The position numbers and the translations under genes were made by a program. Source: Steinernema hermaphroditum (Eukaryota > Nematoda > Chromadorea > Rhabditida > Steinernematidae). From it: DNA of 64,000 nt. The notes under the pieces were generated by a model. It did not search any database. It had not been told where the DNA came from and saw nothing but the letters and a program-made list of their open reading frames with translations. The DNA lies in the NCBI GenBank assembly GCA_030435675.1, contig CM059621.1:9238001-9302000 (forward strand), given 5' to 3'. Positions 51,780 through 61,798 of this stretch are shown one piece after another. The first letter of the stretch is position 1, and every line of letters starts with the position of its first letter.

Positions 51780-52870
51780 CTCTTGTTTTTTATAAAGCGC
51801 GTTCAATGTGTCGCAAGAATTCGTTGCCTCGTGTTCGGCGTGCACAGGTTCCAGAAGGGTGATATGCCTGAAACATTTCCACAACCGCACTTCGCTGGGC
51901 AGAATTGACAAGGGACTGTTCCCAAGCGATACGCGCAGATCGAGGTGATATTTGGCACAGCGGTAGGGGTGTATCTGAGAAGTCAAGCACACATAAACTC
52001 GCCTGCCCAAAATGAAAGTATCCGAAGTTATCCAGCCCCCGAAGTATCCAGCCCCCGAAGTTCAATAAGTTCCTGTCGTTTTTTTTTATCTGAGATTTTT
52101 TCAGTATTTTTTATTGTTGTGCAGCGGATTGTAACATATCGTTTGAAAGAGCTATCTCTGCTCTACAATAGCGCGGTAACACTTTTTATTTTATAGCCAC
52201 ATTGTGTCTGCATTTCAAAGATATTCAGATGCAGTTTCTGGGAGGTAAAAAGTACAATCCGGCATGTGCTGCTCTTTGCCTTCCGTCGAGGTCAAAATGC
52301 GACGGAAGCTGCTCGGTGGTGCATGTGTGTCAATATGAAAGAAAGAAAAAAGGGGTCATTCCAGAAGAAACGGCGACATCGAAACATCGAAACAAAACCT
52401 GCACCCCAAGAAGACAATGATCTGTGTATGGTGGGATTGTGAAGGCTTGCTACACTGGGAAATGCTGCAGCGAAACAAGACGGATGGCCAAACTTGTACA
52501 TCACCCAACTGTATCGTTTGAACCCTGCAATCCAACATAAAAGACCAAATCATAAAGGCCACTCTCCCGGACGGCTGTTTTGTCTTGTAGATTGACGAGA
52601 CGTTGAGACATGGCGGGTCCGAGGTTTTGGTCCCGCGACGAAGTGTATGTAGAGCGAGGGGCGCGGACTTTGCGAATTCAACTCTCAGGCGCTTTCCGCG
52701 TTGGGCTGTTTTTTGCTTGTGGCTGTAGAAATTCGCAATTTCTTACGAAATTATTTTCCCGGTCTTCACTGTTACCACTTAACTGTGGCTTCTCGCTGTA
52801 CTTGCCCGTGATAGTGGTGCGCGCGCTTTCTTTTGGGTACTTTATCCGTTGACGATTTGGATATGATTTC
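51780..52870. other. Intergenic stretch
   Basis: No domain-bearing frame. A TATCCAGCCCCCGAAG word is repeated at about 52028-52060. Confidence 0.4.
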
Positions 52871-52875
52871 AGACG

Positions 52876-54693
52876 ATGGCTGATGTTGCTTCGCTTAGTG
52901 ACGCCGAACTAAGGAAGGAGTTGGCAACCTTCGGTTACAATTCCGGTGCCGTTACGGGAACCACCCGCAAGCTGTACGAGAAGAAGTTGCTGAAATTCCG
53001 ATCAGTAAATCAAAAGACGCCAAAACCTGTTGGGAAAGTTGCAGCTGTGAAACCAGCACATGTGGATTCACCTCCAGTACGCCGTACGGCCACTCCACCC
53101 AAATCTTCTGGTGACTTTCTCTCCGTGTATTCATCATCCACTTCAAAAGGTATTACATGCACTACCCCGACGAAAATGCATGTACATACTAATGAAAAAG
53201 TTTTAGTCATGAAGCCAGCGCAGCTAGATCCACCTCCAGCACGCCGTACGATCTCTCCACCCAAAGCTTCTGATGACTTTCTCTCGGCTTATTCATCATC
53301 CATTTCAAAAGGTATTACATGCACTACCCCAACGAAAATGCATGTACATACTAATGAAAAAGTTTTAGTCATGAAGCCAGCGCAGCTAGATCCACCTCCA
53401 GCACGCCGTACGATCTCTCCACCCAAAGCTTCTGATGACTTTCTCTCGGCTTATTCATCATCCATTTCAAAAGGTATTAGATGCGCTACCCCAAGGAAAA
53501 CACATATATATCCCAATGGAAACGTTGCAGCCATGAAACCACCACATGCGGATGCAACTCCAGTACGCCGTACGCTCACTCCACCCAGAGCTTCTGCTGG
53601 TCTTCTCTCGGTGTATTCATCATCCTCTTCAAAAGGTATTAGAAGCGCAACCTTCAAGGCAAATATGTATACATCCTTTCTAGGCTTCAATGCTAGCTTA
53701 AGCAATTTGGGTGACACATCTGCCGATGAAACGGATGATGACGGTCACACTGAGTCTTGCCGTACAATTGACCCAACACCCACTCGTCTCAAAAATATCA
53801 AATACGGACAGCCTACAAGACAACTCACCTACTTTAAAGTTAGCCCGCCAACACCTGCTTCGCTATTTCATCGTGTACTTGGACAAAAGAAGAAGGTATA
53901 TTATGCAGGTTAAGGCATGCGTTTTGAAGCGTGGGTTGCAGGTCGATTCGTTTGACGAACGTTTCCGCTCCATGGAAGCGAAGAAGCAGGAATCACCCAG
54001 TATTGCGGAGCGCGTTGGGACAATGCTCATGGCTGCTGTCTTCGTTATGGTTATGGCCTACACACTAACCCATACTAATCCTGAAACAGTATATGCTACT
54101 GCTAAGACCATTCGGGGTTTGTAGTTCCTTGTTTCTCTGGTTAGCATAAAAATTCGCTTGCAGATATTGCCGTATTCCTGGCAACATTCGCTTATTCTTA
54201 TGCGATTATTCCAGCTCTATTTGTCGCTTCAGGTTTGAAGCTTCTTACGACCTGTTTTCTGAGTTTTTGCTTTTAGTTATTGCGGTTGCCGCCGCTTGTT
54301 ACTATATATATCAGAGCAGTCAAAACAAAAGGGTCAAGGAACACCATCTCTTCACGGAACTCGTCGACAAAATCACAGGTGAATTTCAATTGCTTACGGT
54401 TTTTCATTAGGTGACGTTTACAGAACTCATTCGGGAAGCTGACGAAATTGAGGGAATTGCGGAGCCTCATGTCCGTGACATGATCTATCCACCCAGCCGG
54501 TACCAGCATAAATCACATTGAGAGACGTTGATTGTTATGTTTCAGGCGCACTGACTCCGAAATCAGGCGCTGGGAACGCGCCACTCGATTCATTAACGAG
54601 GAGGATTCCCGCGTCCGTACCGACGTTCGTCTTCTCAATGGAGTTGAATGCAATGTGTGGGTTTGGGTTGCAGCGAAGAACCGAGGTTTTTGA
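52876..54693 (+). CDS. lem-2: LEM-2/MAN1-type inner nuclear membrane protein
   Basis: ATG 52876; a long first exon to about 53896, then short introns near 53897-53942, 54118-54165, 54231-54276, 54379-54421 and 54501-54544; stop TGA 54691-54693. Domains: LEM at residues about 5-45 (LSDAELRKELATFGY, TTRKLYEKKLLKF), a Ser/Pro/Arg linker with four 57-residue repeats, a first transmembrane helix (GTMLMAAVFVMVMAYTL), a second hydrophobic pair (DIAVFLATFAYSYAIIPALF, VIAVAACYYIY), and a C-terminal MAN1/Src1 winged-helix domain (ELVDKIT, AEPHVRDMIYPPS, RWERATRFINEED, VWVWVAA). LEM-2 binds BAF and lamin at the nuclear envelope and helps membrane sealing by ESCRT. Confidence 0.9.
53141..53640 (+). repeat. 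171-bp coding tandem repeat in the LEM-2 linker
   Basis: Units of 171 bp (57 codons) with landmarks RRTxSPPKASDDFLSAYSSS and KGITCTTPTKMHV. The second and third units are almost identical in DNA, the outer ones diverged. This points to a recent in-frame duplication. Confidence 0.85.
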
Positions 54694-54923
54694 AGTTTTG
54701 GTGTCGTGTCCTATGTTTTGAGTAATCCCCACTTTGTTCGTATTGTACTGGAACGTTTTGCATCATGTTGTTATCATAGAATATCCTCTTCACTTTATAG
54801 AAGTAAAGGCTCTGCTGCTGATGTTCTTTGCGTTATTGTAACTTTGCTTCTGATCGCCGTTAGCCTGTGCAGTTACTCTTATCTACTCTGTGCCTTTGTA
54901 TTCTACGGCGTCGATTTTCAGAG

Positions 54924-56735
54924 ATGGCAAACTCACGGGTTGATGCTGAAATGACCATTGAGCAGCTCCGCGCGGAGGTGGCCCACCGCGGACATCTGCC
55001 TGGTTCCATCAGTTCTTCAAACAAGTCCTTCTATTTGAACAAATTAAATCGTTTGCGTGAGCAGGGCAGTAGTGGGCTTGTGAAGACCGAACCAACCGAC
55101 CCTAGTGGTGCGTCCTGGTTTGTTGAACAATGAAGCTCGTACCTTCGTGATTTGGTACACCACAGGGTGATCGTGCTAGGATCATCCCCACGAATTGGTA
55201 CAGCGAATGCCGTACGTTCGCTTTGAATTGGTACAGCGAATGCCATACGTTCGTTTTGAATTGGTACAGAGTGCGCGGTGCTGATCATTTTGCAGACAAC
55301 ACGAGCACCGTTACCGATCATAATCGGTCCGAATCTGAAGATACGAGTTACTGAAGAAACTTTCGACTTTTTCGAGACGTATTTTGACAGTTTCTCGAAC
55401 TTTTCTCGACACACAGGAGATTAAATAAAAATCCAACAGGAGAATCTATGGCAAATTCTCTGCTGAGCATTTCATGGACTTTCATGAAAATATCAGAAAT
55501 TTATTAAATTTCCATTAAAATTTGATCGGTTTTGGCTTTCAATAGTGGAATGCGTCTCGTCATGCGGGCACTAGTGCCTATCATAATAGCTGCAAGCAGT
55601 GCTGGCGGATCGGATTGAAACTCGCAAATCCGAATCCGAATCCGACTTTTCGGAAATCCGATCCGAGATCCGCCAGCACTGGCTGCATACGCACTAAACG
55701 AGTTAAGGAAGATCTGGCTAAATTTGTGTCCGAACGTGCGACATTTACTGTACCAATTCGTGGTCCTGGCACGACTGCCCTGCCCCGGTGTACCAAATCA
55801 GTATGAACGTAGATTAGTACCAATGTACCAATTAAGTGGTCCTGGCACGATCACCCTGTACCAAATCAGGTGTACCAAATGTACCAAATCGTTCAACAAA
55901 CCAGGCAATACCGACCCTAGTTATCAATCCTCACCTTTTGACAAGGCGAGTAGGCGAAGGAGCGTTGCCCTTAATCGTGTGGTTTCAGAGTAGCTGCTCT
56001 TCTTCATCGTCTGTGAACCGCTCGGTGCGTGGGCGCACGAAATCCCCAGTAGAAGGGCGAAGGGGCACTGGAGCAGCTGAGCAGCCGAATGGAAAACCTG
56101 CCGCAGCATCAGTACGTCGAAAGAGCGTGCTCCGCAATTTGGGACTCGTCTCCTCGGATTCTTGTATGTCGCAGCTGAACGTTTCGCAGGAGTCCACAGC
56201 CAGTGATCGTTCAACGAGATCTGCTAGAGCTCCACGCCGCAGAAGTATAATTCGCCGTCCGCTTGAGAAGCAAAATAACGGTGCAACTTCTGCTACTCCT
56301 CAGTTAACGCCATCCCACAATTCGGCGACCCCAAAGTGAGCGCGAACATCTCACCGCCTCTTCTAATGTTATGTTCAGTGCCACGATTGTTCAAAACAAC
56401 GGTACACCAATGGGTCGTTCTTCAATGCCCGGAAGCGGAGTTCCAGAAACCACTCCACGCCTTGCACTTGGCGATAAACCTTTGACTAAATCTGTTTCAA
56501 CTGTGGGAAGTTCGGTAATCAGTGGCATTCCAAGTGGCGAGCGTCAAGGAACTGGGTAGTTTTCTGATCCGCTTTGTGGCCTTTCATTATTCTGCTTTCA
56601 GTTCTAATGCTACGGCCACGATCGCTGCGTCCTGCGTTGTGCGTCCTGCGTCCTGCGTTGCTCTAATGAACGACGGTGTGTGTCACCAAAACCAGCTGTC
56701 ATCATCGAAAGCTCAACCATTCCAACGGTAACCAA
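54924..56735 (+). CDS. Second LEM-domain gene, disrupted downstream
   Basis: ATG 54924 follows GATTTTCAG (a likely trans-splice acceptor). Exon 1 (54924-55079) is a LEM domain (MTIEQLRAEVAHRGHLPGSI, then SFYLNKLNRLRE). The best model then has introns 55080-55988, 56336-56378 and 56556-56601, all phase-consistent, giving a Ser/Arg/Pro-rich middle (RSVRGRTKSPVEGRRG, RAPRRRSIIRRPLEK). Exon 4 is thrown out of frame by a 52-nt insertion with a 7-bp duplication. An 803-bp inverted-repeat element sits in the first intron. It may be an emerin-like or other LEM protein; no transmembrane helix remains in what can be read. Confidence 0.65.
55107..55909. mobile_element. 803-bp inverted-repeat element (MITE-like)
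   Basis: Left arm CCTGGTTTGTTGAACAATGA and right arm ending GTTCAACAAACCAGG, with further arm similarity (GATTTGGTACA..., AGGGTGATCGTGC). ACCGACCCTAGT flanks it at 55095-55106 and 55910-55921, a 12-bp direct duplication. No protein is encoded. The right arm recurs alone at 29505-29754. Confidence 0.8.
56610..56661. mobile_element. 52-nt mini-insertion with 7-bp duplication
   Basis: Starts CTACGGCCACGATCGCTGCG and consists of TGCGTCC-type short repeats. TCTAATG flanks it (56603-56609 and 56662-56668). It equals, inverted, the right end of the array at 57375-57702. Confidence 0.75.
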
Positions 56736-56744
56736 CGATGGTCC

Positions 56745-57330
56745 GTGAAGTTGATCTCACCGGACAAAAACGTGTTCGATGTGCAGAAGAGGGACTTCCA
56801 GAAGATGGTGATGAGTGGTATCCAAGGAGGACGCGCTTCCTGAGGAGGTGATCGTCTTCTGGAATTGCCCTCTTCTACACATCGATCACGCTTCCCGAGG
56901 AGGCCCTCTGCCACCTCGAGGTGATCGTCGACTGGCATTGGATGTAGATTAGGGTAACAAAGAGCCCGGGGAAAAAGAGCCTATGGGAGAAAAAGAGCCC
57001 ACCGGAGCATATCCTTTTCAACCTATTGTTAAGCTAATCCAGTGGGCTCTTTTTTCCCTGGGCTCTTTTTTCCCGTGGGCTTGGATGTACGAGGAGTAGG
57101 AGCCCTGCTCGGAGGAGATTCGCCAGATCCACCGTTTCAACCAGAATGTCATGAAGGACGACATAGAGCTCCTGGATAAGCTGGAGCCTTGCCCGAAGTT
57201 GGCGGACGTCATCAACGCCGCCTACTACCTCGAGATGCCGGACTTCATCCATATGTCTCCACTCCAAAGTAGCGCACCAAGCACAAAACTCATCAGGAGA
57301 ATGTTAAAAACCCCTGGGTACTACGGTAGC
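56745..57330 (+). pseudogene. Skp1-related pseudogene
   Basis: Three readable pieces of a Skp1-like protein: VKLISPDKNVFDVQKRDFQK (N-terminal BTB/POZ-like strand), LPEEALCHLEVIVDWHW (the proline-led helix before the loop) and ELLDKLEPCPKLADVINAAYYLEMPDF (the helix pair before the F-box-binding end). They are separated by stops, a partly duplicated phrase (CTTCCYGAGGAGG twice) and a 136-bp insertion. Skp1 homologues are very numerous in nematodes and bridge F-box proteins to cullin. This copy is broken. Confidence 0.6.
56947..57082. mobile_element. 136-bp inverted-repeat insertion
   Basis: Rich in AAAAAGAGCCC on one side and GGGCTCTTTTTT on the other, forming imperfect inverted repeats. GGATGTA flanks it (56940-56946 and 57083-57089). 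It inserted in the Skp1-related pseudogene. Confidence 0.75.
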
Positions 57331-57374
57331 ATCGAGAGTTGTGCCAATCTGTCCTTGGAAGTTGGGCCACCCAC

Positions 57375-57702
57375 GAAGAAAACGCACGACGCAGCGATCG
57401 TGGCCACCCTCCAAAAAACGCAGGACGCAGCGAGCAACGCAGGACGCAGGACGGTCGACGCAGGACGCACGACGCAGCGATCGTGGCCACCCTCCAAAAA
57501 ACGCAGGACGCAGCGAGCAACGCAGGACGCAGGACGCAAGACGCAGGACGCACGACGCAGCGATCGTGGCCACCCTCCAAAAAACGCACGACGCAGCGAG
57601 CGACGCACGACGCAGGACGCACGACGCAGCGATCGTGGCCACCCCACGACGCAGGACGCACGACGCACGACGCAGGACGCAGCGATCGTGGCCGTAGCAT
57701 AA
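57375..57702. repeat. GACGCAG-type tandem array
   Basis: About 330 bp of GACGCAGGACGCACGACG words with a recurring longer phrase (GCGATCGTGGCCACCCTCCA, about every 95-105 bp). It ends GATCGTGGCCGTAG, the same end as the 52-nt mini-insertion. Frames across it are open on several registers only because of its composition. Confidence 0.8.
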
Positions 57703-57777
57703 GAAAGTCGAAAGAAAGTCAAGTTGCTCACAGATGTCGTGGCGATCACTTTTCAAACCCAGAGGAAAACTTAGGCC

Positions 57778-57862
57778 CGAGCCCGGAGTCGAACCCGTGA
57801 AGTCTGAATGTCTGACCCGACTGATAGTCCCGAAGCACTACCACCCAACCAGACAGACACAT
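57778..57862 (-). repeat. tRNA-like sequence
   Basis: On the minus strand, TGGTTGGGTGG (A-box-like) and GGGTTCGACTCC (B-box). Stem pairing is poor, so it is a decayed tRNA or SINE head. Confidence 0.5.
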
Positions 57863-58093
57863 CAAAGAGTGATGCTTTCCTGCTACATACCCTGCATTCT
57901 CTTGCATTTTCACCGTTTCTCTGCGTTTTTTGCTAATTTTACGTTCTAGAACACTTTTGCATGCAATTTTTGTCTGAAATATTTTCGTTTTTTCTAACTG
58001 CTCTTTTTTCTTGATGTTTCCCGCCATTAGACTCTTTTTTTATACGGCTTTTCATTGAAAATTTTCAATTTTCATCTTTTCATTTTCAAAACC

Positions 58094-58693
58094 GTGGGCG
58101 AGCGCCAGCGAGCCTGTAGAGGCGAACATCTTTTAGGGCGAGCGCCAGCGAGCCTGTAGAGCCGAACAGCTTTTAGGGCGAGCGCCAGCGAGCCTGTAGA
58201 GCCGAACAGCTTTTAGGGCGAGCGCCAGCGAGCCTGTAGAGGCGAACAGCTCCCGGGGCGAGCGTCAGCGAGCCTGTAGAGGCGAAAATCTTTTAGGGCG
58301 AGCGCCAGCGAGCCTGTAGAGCCGAACAGCTTTTAGGGCGAGCGCCAGCGAGCCTGTAGAGCCGAACAGCTTTTAGGGCGAGCGCCAGCGAGCCTGTAGA
58401 GGCGAACATCTTTTAGGGCGAGCGCCAGCGAGCCTGTAGAGGCGAACAGCTCCCGGGGCGAGCGTCAGCGAGCCTGTAGAGGCGAAAATCTTTTAGGGCG
58501 AGCGCCAGCGAGCCTGTAGAGCCGAACAGCTTTTAGGGCGAGCGCCAGCGAGCCTGTAGAGGCGAACAGATTTTCGGGCGAGCGCCAGCGAGCCGGTAGA
58601 GGCGAACATCTTTTAGGGCGAGCGCCAGCGAGCCTGTAGAGGCGAACAGCTCCCGGGGCGAGCGTCAGCGAGCCTGTAGAGGCGAACAGCTTT
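58094..58693. repeat. 40-bp satellite, 15 units, with 5-unit higher-order period
   Basis: Unit GGGCGAGCGCCAGCGAGCCT plus 20 variable-end bases (GTAGAGSCGAACAKCTTTTA). The variant ending CTCCCGG occurs in units 4, 9 and 14, and the GTCAGCG variant in units 5, 10 and 15, showing a 200-bp higher-order repeat. No spacers of unique sequence exist, so it is not a CRISPR array. Confidence 0.92.
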
Positions 58694-58929
58694 TGGACCT
58701 TCGATGGGTTTTTTGAGGCAAATATGAAACGGACGCTGCCTTCTTATGTTTTTATAGTTCATAGACCAATGATTTTGAAACACATCACCGGAATATTTAA
58801 ATCTATGCGCCAACTTTTGGCTCTAAATAGACGGCCTGGAGTCAGCCTAAAGTAGCACTTTCTTTTTTGGTTTTTCCCCCAACAATAAACAATAAATAGT
58901 GTCCCGCGGACAGCATTAGGTATATACCT

Positions 58930-59008
58930 ACCGTAACCCGGCTCTCTTTCAGCCCCGATTTTCCACCGTTTGAATACTTTTGACGGGGGGTAAGGCGCCC
59001 GCACATAA
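58930..59008 (+). repeat. SINE-like element, 5'-truncated copy
   Basis: Matches the last about 80 bp of the 26.7-kb SINE (CCCGGCTCTCTTTCARCCCC to CGCCCGCACATAACA). It abuts the next coding exon directly. Confidence 0.75.
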
Positions 59009-59011
59009 CAT

Positions 59012-59520
59012 GGTTGCACCTGCTCTCAGTGATGGCTTCAGAACGCTGAACGCTTTCCCCAATGTGGACGCTTCCGCAGTATCGACCTCTGCTCGCCAGC
59101 CATTAGTTAACTCTAACAACGTCACTGACCGTAATGTTGAGTACTGGCCTCCAAATTCGCAGTCTCAGAAGTATGTTTTACGCCCAATTGATGTCAGTAA
59201 ATCATTTTCATTCCAGCATGAACGACGTTGATCCTCAGGAAGTCGAGGAAAAAATGTATGTGGTTGGTTATTCGCTTTTCCCATATCTGTTGTATTTTAG
59301 GATTGGCACCACTTTACGCAAGCACCTAGGTGACAATGGAAGCCCGCTCCAGCACACGTTACCTAAACGAATACGCGGCGAGCAGGAAGTGAAGAACGAA
59401 AACGACGAAATCACCGCCTTCGCAAAGTACGTGGAAATGATGATGCGTATCATGACGCATGAGGATCGCAATTGTCTTATGGACGAGGTGTATGAGAGTA
59501 TGCGAAGGTACAGGCCATGA
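59012..59520 (+). CDS. 3' end of a gene with a BESS-like C-terminus
   Basis: Three exons with introns at about 59171-59216 (GAA|GTATGT to ATTCCAG) and 59256-59300 (AT|GTATGT to ATTTTAG), and a stop at 59518-59520. The first part is Asn/Ser/Pro-rich (STSARQPLVNSNNVTDRN). The end has a helix pair FAKYVEMMMRIMTHEDRN, DEVYESMRRY, which has the spacing of a BESS motif. The 5' end is cut off by the SINE copy. Composition resembles the disrupted LEM-domain gene upstream, so these may be its last exons. Confidence 0.5.
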
Positions 59521-59736
59521 GTGCATGTGCTATGGCTTTACTCTTATATAATGTCGGCTGTTACAGGAAATAAGTCGTCAAATGAACAAATACCCATTTT
59601 GCGAAGAATCGTTTGTTGTCCTAATCCTTAGCCTCGGGGGAGACGCTGTCGGAGCGAAGGGTTGAGCCGGTTATTGTATGTACAGCGGAAAGTGGTAGGC
59701 AAGCTCCTGGGATTTCCGTGGTTCGGAAGCGGTGCT

Positions 59737-61035
59737 TCACGAGGAGGCGAGCAGGCGGCGGCTGAGCTCGCGATTCAGCTCGCGCCGTTTCCGTTCGTAG
59801 CGGATCACGATGTCTATGACGTCTAAAAGACTCAGACAGTGTCTATATACATGCAAGGGAAGACTCAGACTGTCTACCAATAGAGCCGTCCTCCAGTGAA
59901 CTCACCTTGTTTGTAGAGCTTCATGAGCATCCCCTCGTACTGCTCGAGGTTTGTGAGTTTGAAGAGTTTCCACTGAAAGCGGGAGTCAGTGGAGCCAGCG
60001 ATGGAAACTCACATTGAGGAGGTGGTCGGAGTCGGAGGGCGCGTGAGAGTACATCCGAAGCCACTCGGGAATATCTGGAATCTTGCTTTATGTGTTTTCA
60101 AGGCCGGGGAGGAAACGAACCTTCTTTGATGATGTTGAGGTCCTCGATGGTCTCGGCCCGGATCGACTGGAAGGAAGCGGACCCGTGGAGGGCGACGGCA
60201 CTGGTGGAGGTTGTTGCGGGGCCACTGGTCGCTGGCGTTGCGAGGCCTGGGTGCTCAAACTGCGAGCGGTTCTCGATCTCGCTACAAGGGAGATGTCAAC
60301 GTGGGTGACAGGGACTCACTTGTAGTAGACGACGCCGTGTGCCTGATCGAATATCTTTGTCCAGCCTTGCGGAAGGTTCTCCTTGGCGAAGGGATGGATC
60401 CAGTGGGTGCGTCGGTTGTTGTGGTCGACGTAGTACCTGTAGCCCTCGGGAGTCACCTCGACCGCCCAGTTTACGGGGAGTGGGAGGTCCTCTAGGGGGG
60501 CGCCGGGCACGGAGTCGCTGAGGATCGAGGAGCCGAGGCCGCGTCCCGGCAAGCTCTGCAAGGACACGTTCTTGGCGTTGGAACCGAGGCGGAGGTTCGG
60601 TGCGACCGACTCGGCGGCGAGACCGTACTGTACGACGTTCCCGATGCTCAAGGAGGCGGTGAGCGTCTTCCGGACGCCGTGGTATTGGTTGGAGGGTGCC
60701 GTGAAACTCTGCGAGGACAGTTCCGCTTTGTGGGGCTTTTGACGGCGCTGTGGCGAGGAGGCGCCACTGAAGCCCGAGGCCGCAGACGTCGTCGGCGGGG
60801 GCGCCGTAGCGCTCAGGGAGCTGCTCTGCGACGAGGAGTTCACGGAGGTCGTTGAGGAGAGGTTCGAGTGCGGGAGATACGGCACCGCCGAAGCTGGAAG
60901 GGGCGCTGTGTGTGGCAGACGACTGGGGAACGAACCTGTGCTGGGCACACGGGGAGGAGAGTCGCGCCTCTGGTAACGCCCCGGAGTGCCTTCGAGGAAG
61001 GTGGGCGTCTGCTGCCGTCTTCTGCGCGCCAGCAT
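59737..61035 (-). CDS. sav-1: Salvador homologue, Hippo-pathway scaffold
   Basis: ATG 61035; a long first exon to about 60316, then introns near 60315-60278, 60120-60077, 60011-59969 and about 59906-59825; stop TGA 59739-59737. The N-terminal about 180 residues are Ser/Pro-rich and disordered. Two WW domains follow (LPLPVNWAVEVTPEGYRYYV with THW; LPQGWTKIFDQAHGVVYYN with HP). The C-terminus is a SARAH coiled coil (IPEWLRMYSHAP, NWKLFKLTNLEQYEGM, RYERKRRELNREL). Known role: binds the Hippo/MST kinase through SARAH and presents Warts/LATS. Head-to-head with the QSOX gene's 3' side. Confidence 0.92.
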
Positions 61036-61798
61036 CGGAGTCGGAGTCGGAGCGGGGCGATCAGCGGCGCAGCGGCCGTTTCATCTGAGAGGCGAAGAAT
61101 TTGGAATTTTGAAAATAACGACGCCGCGGTGATCGGAGAGCGGTGATCAATCGACAAACAAAAACGCGGCGACGACGACGTCTTCCGACGCGCTCTCTTA
61201 TCGGAGATTCGCGCACCGATCGATCGGCAGGCGCGAAGAACGCCTGTGGAACGGGGGATCGTCGAGGGGATATACGAATCAAGGCGAATAACACACCTTC
61301 GGGTGGCGGGCGACGAACGGAAGGCGACGCCGAGGGACAGGCGCCCCGAGAAGAAGACGCAGAATGTGTGTAATTCGGCGATTGGAATGCCAGCAATGCG
61401 AACGAGCGCCGATCGGGCGGTCGGCGCGGCAGGGGAACTTTTCGATACCGCGTCCCCTCCGCGGATCGCTCTTCCAGCGGATTCTATGGCACCCCTGGAG
61501 CCGCCGCTCCAAGGCCATCGGTGTCCCTAGCTCTTCGAGGACTGTTCGTCAACCCTTTTCCCCACATTCCGATGACGTCACCGACAGTTTTTTATTAACG
61601 TCGTTGAAAACAACGTCACTTCGCCATCGGAAGATCATCGGGGTCCACTGGCGCCTTCTTCCGCCTTCTTGTGGCGGGAGGCGCCTCGGAGGGGCGAGGC
61701 AAGAGGAGAGGGTCGGCCTGGGGGAACCCGCAGAGGTGATCGAGGAGAAGGGCGAATAATTTACAGATTGAAGAGGCGGTGGAGGCTGGGGCAGTGGC

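Noticed and set aside
57293..57800. Long Ala/Thr/Arg- or Cys/Val-rich frames on both strands
   Set aside because: Generated by the GACGCAG-type tandem array, which is open in several registers.
58094..58693. CRISPR array
   Set aside because: Repeats are contiguous with no unique spacers, in a eukaryotic genome; it is a satellite.
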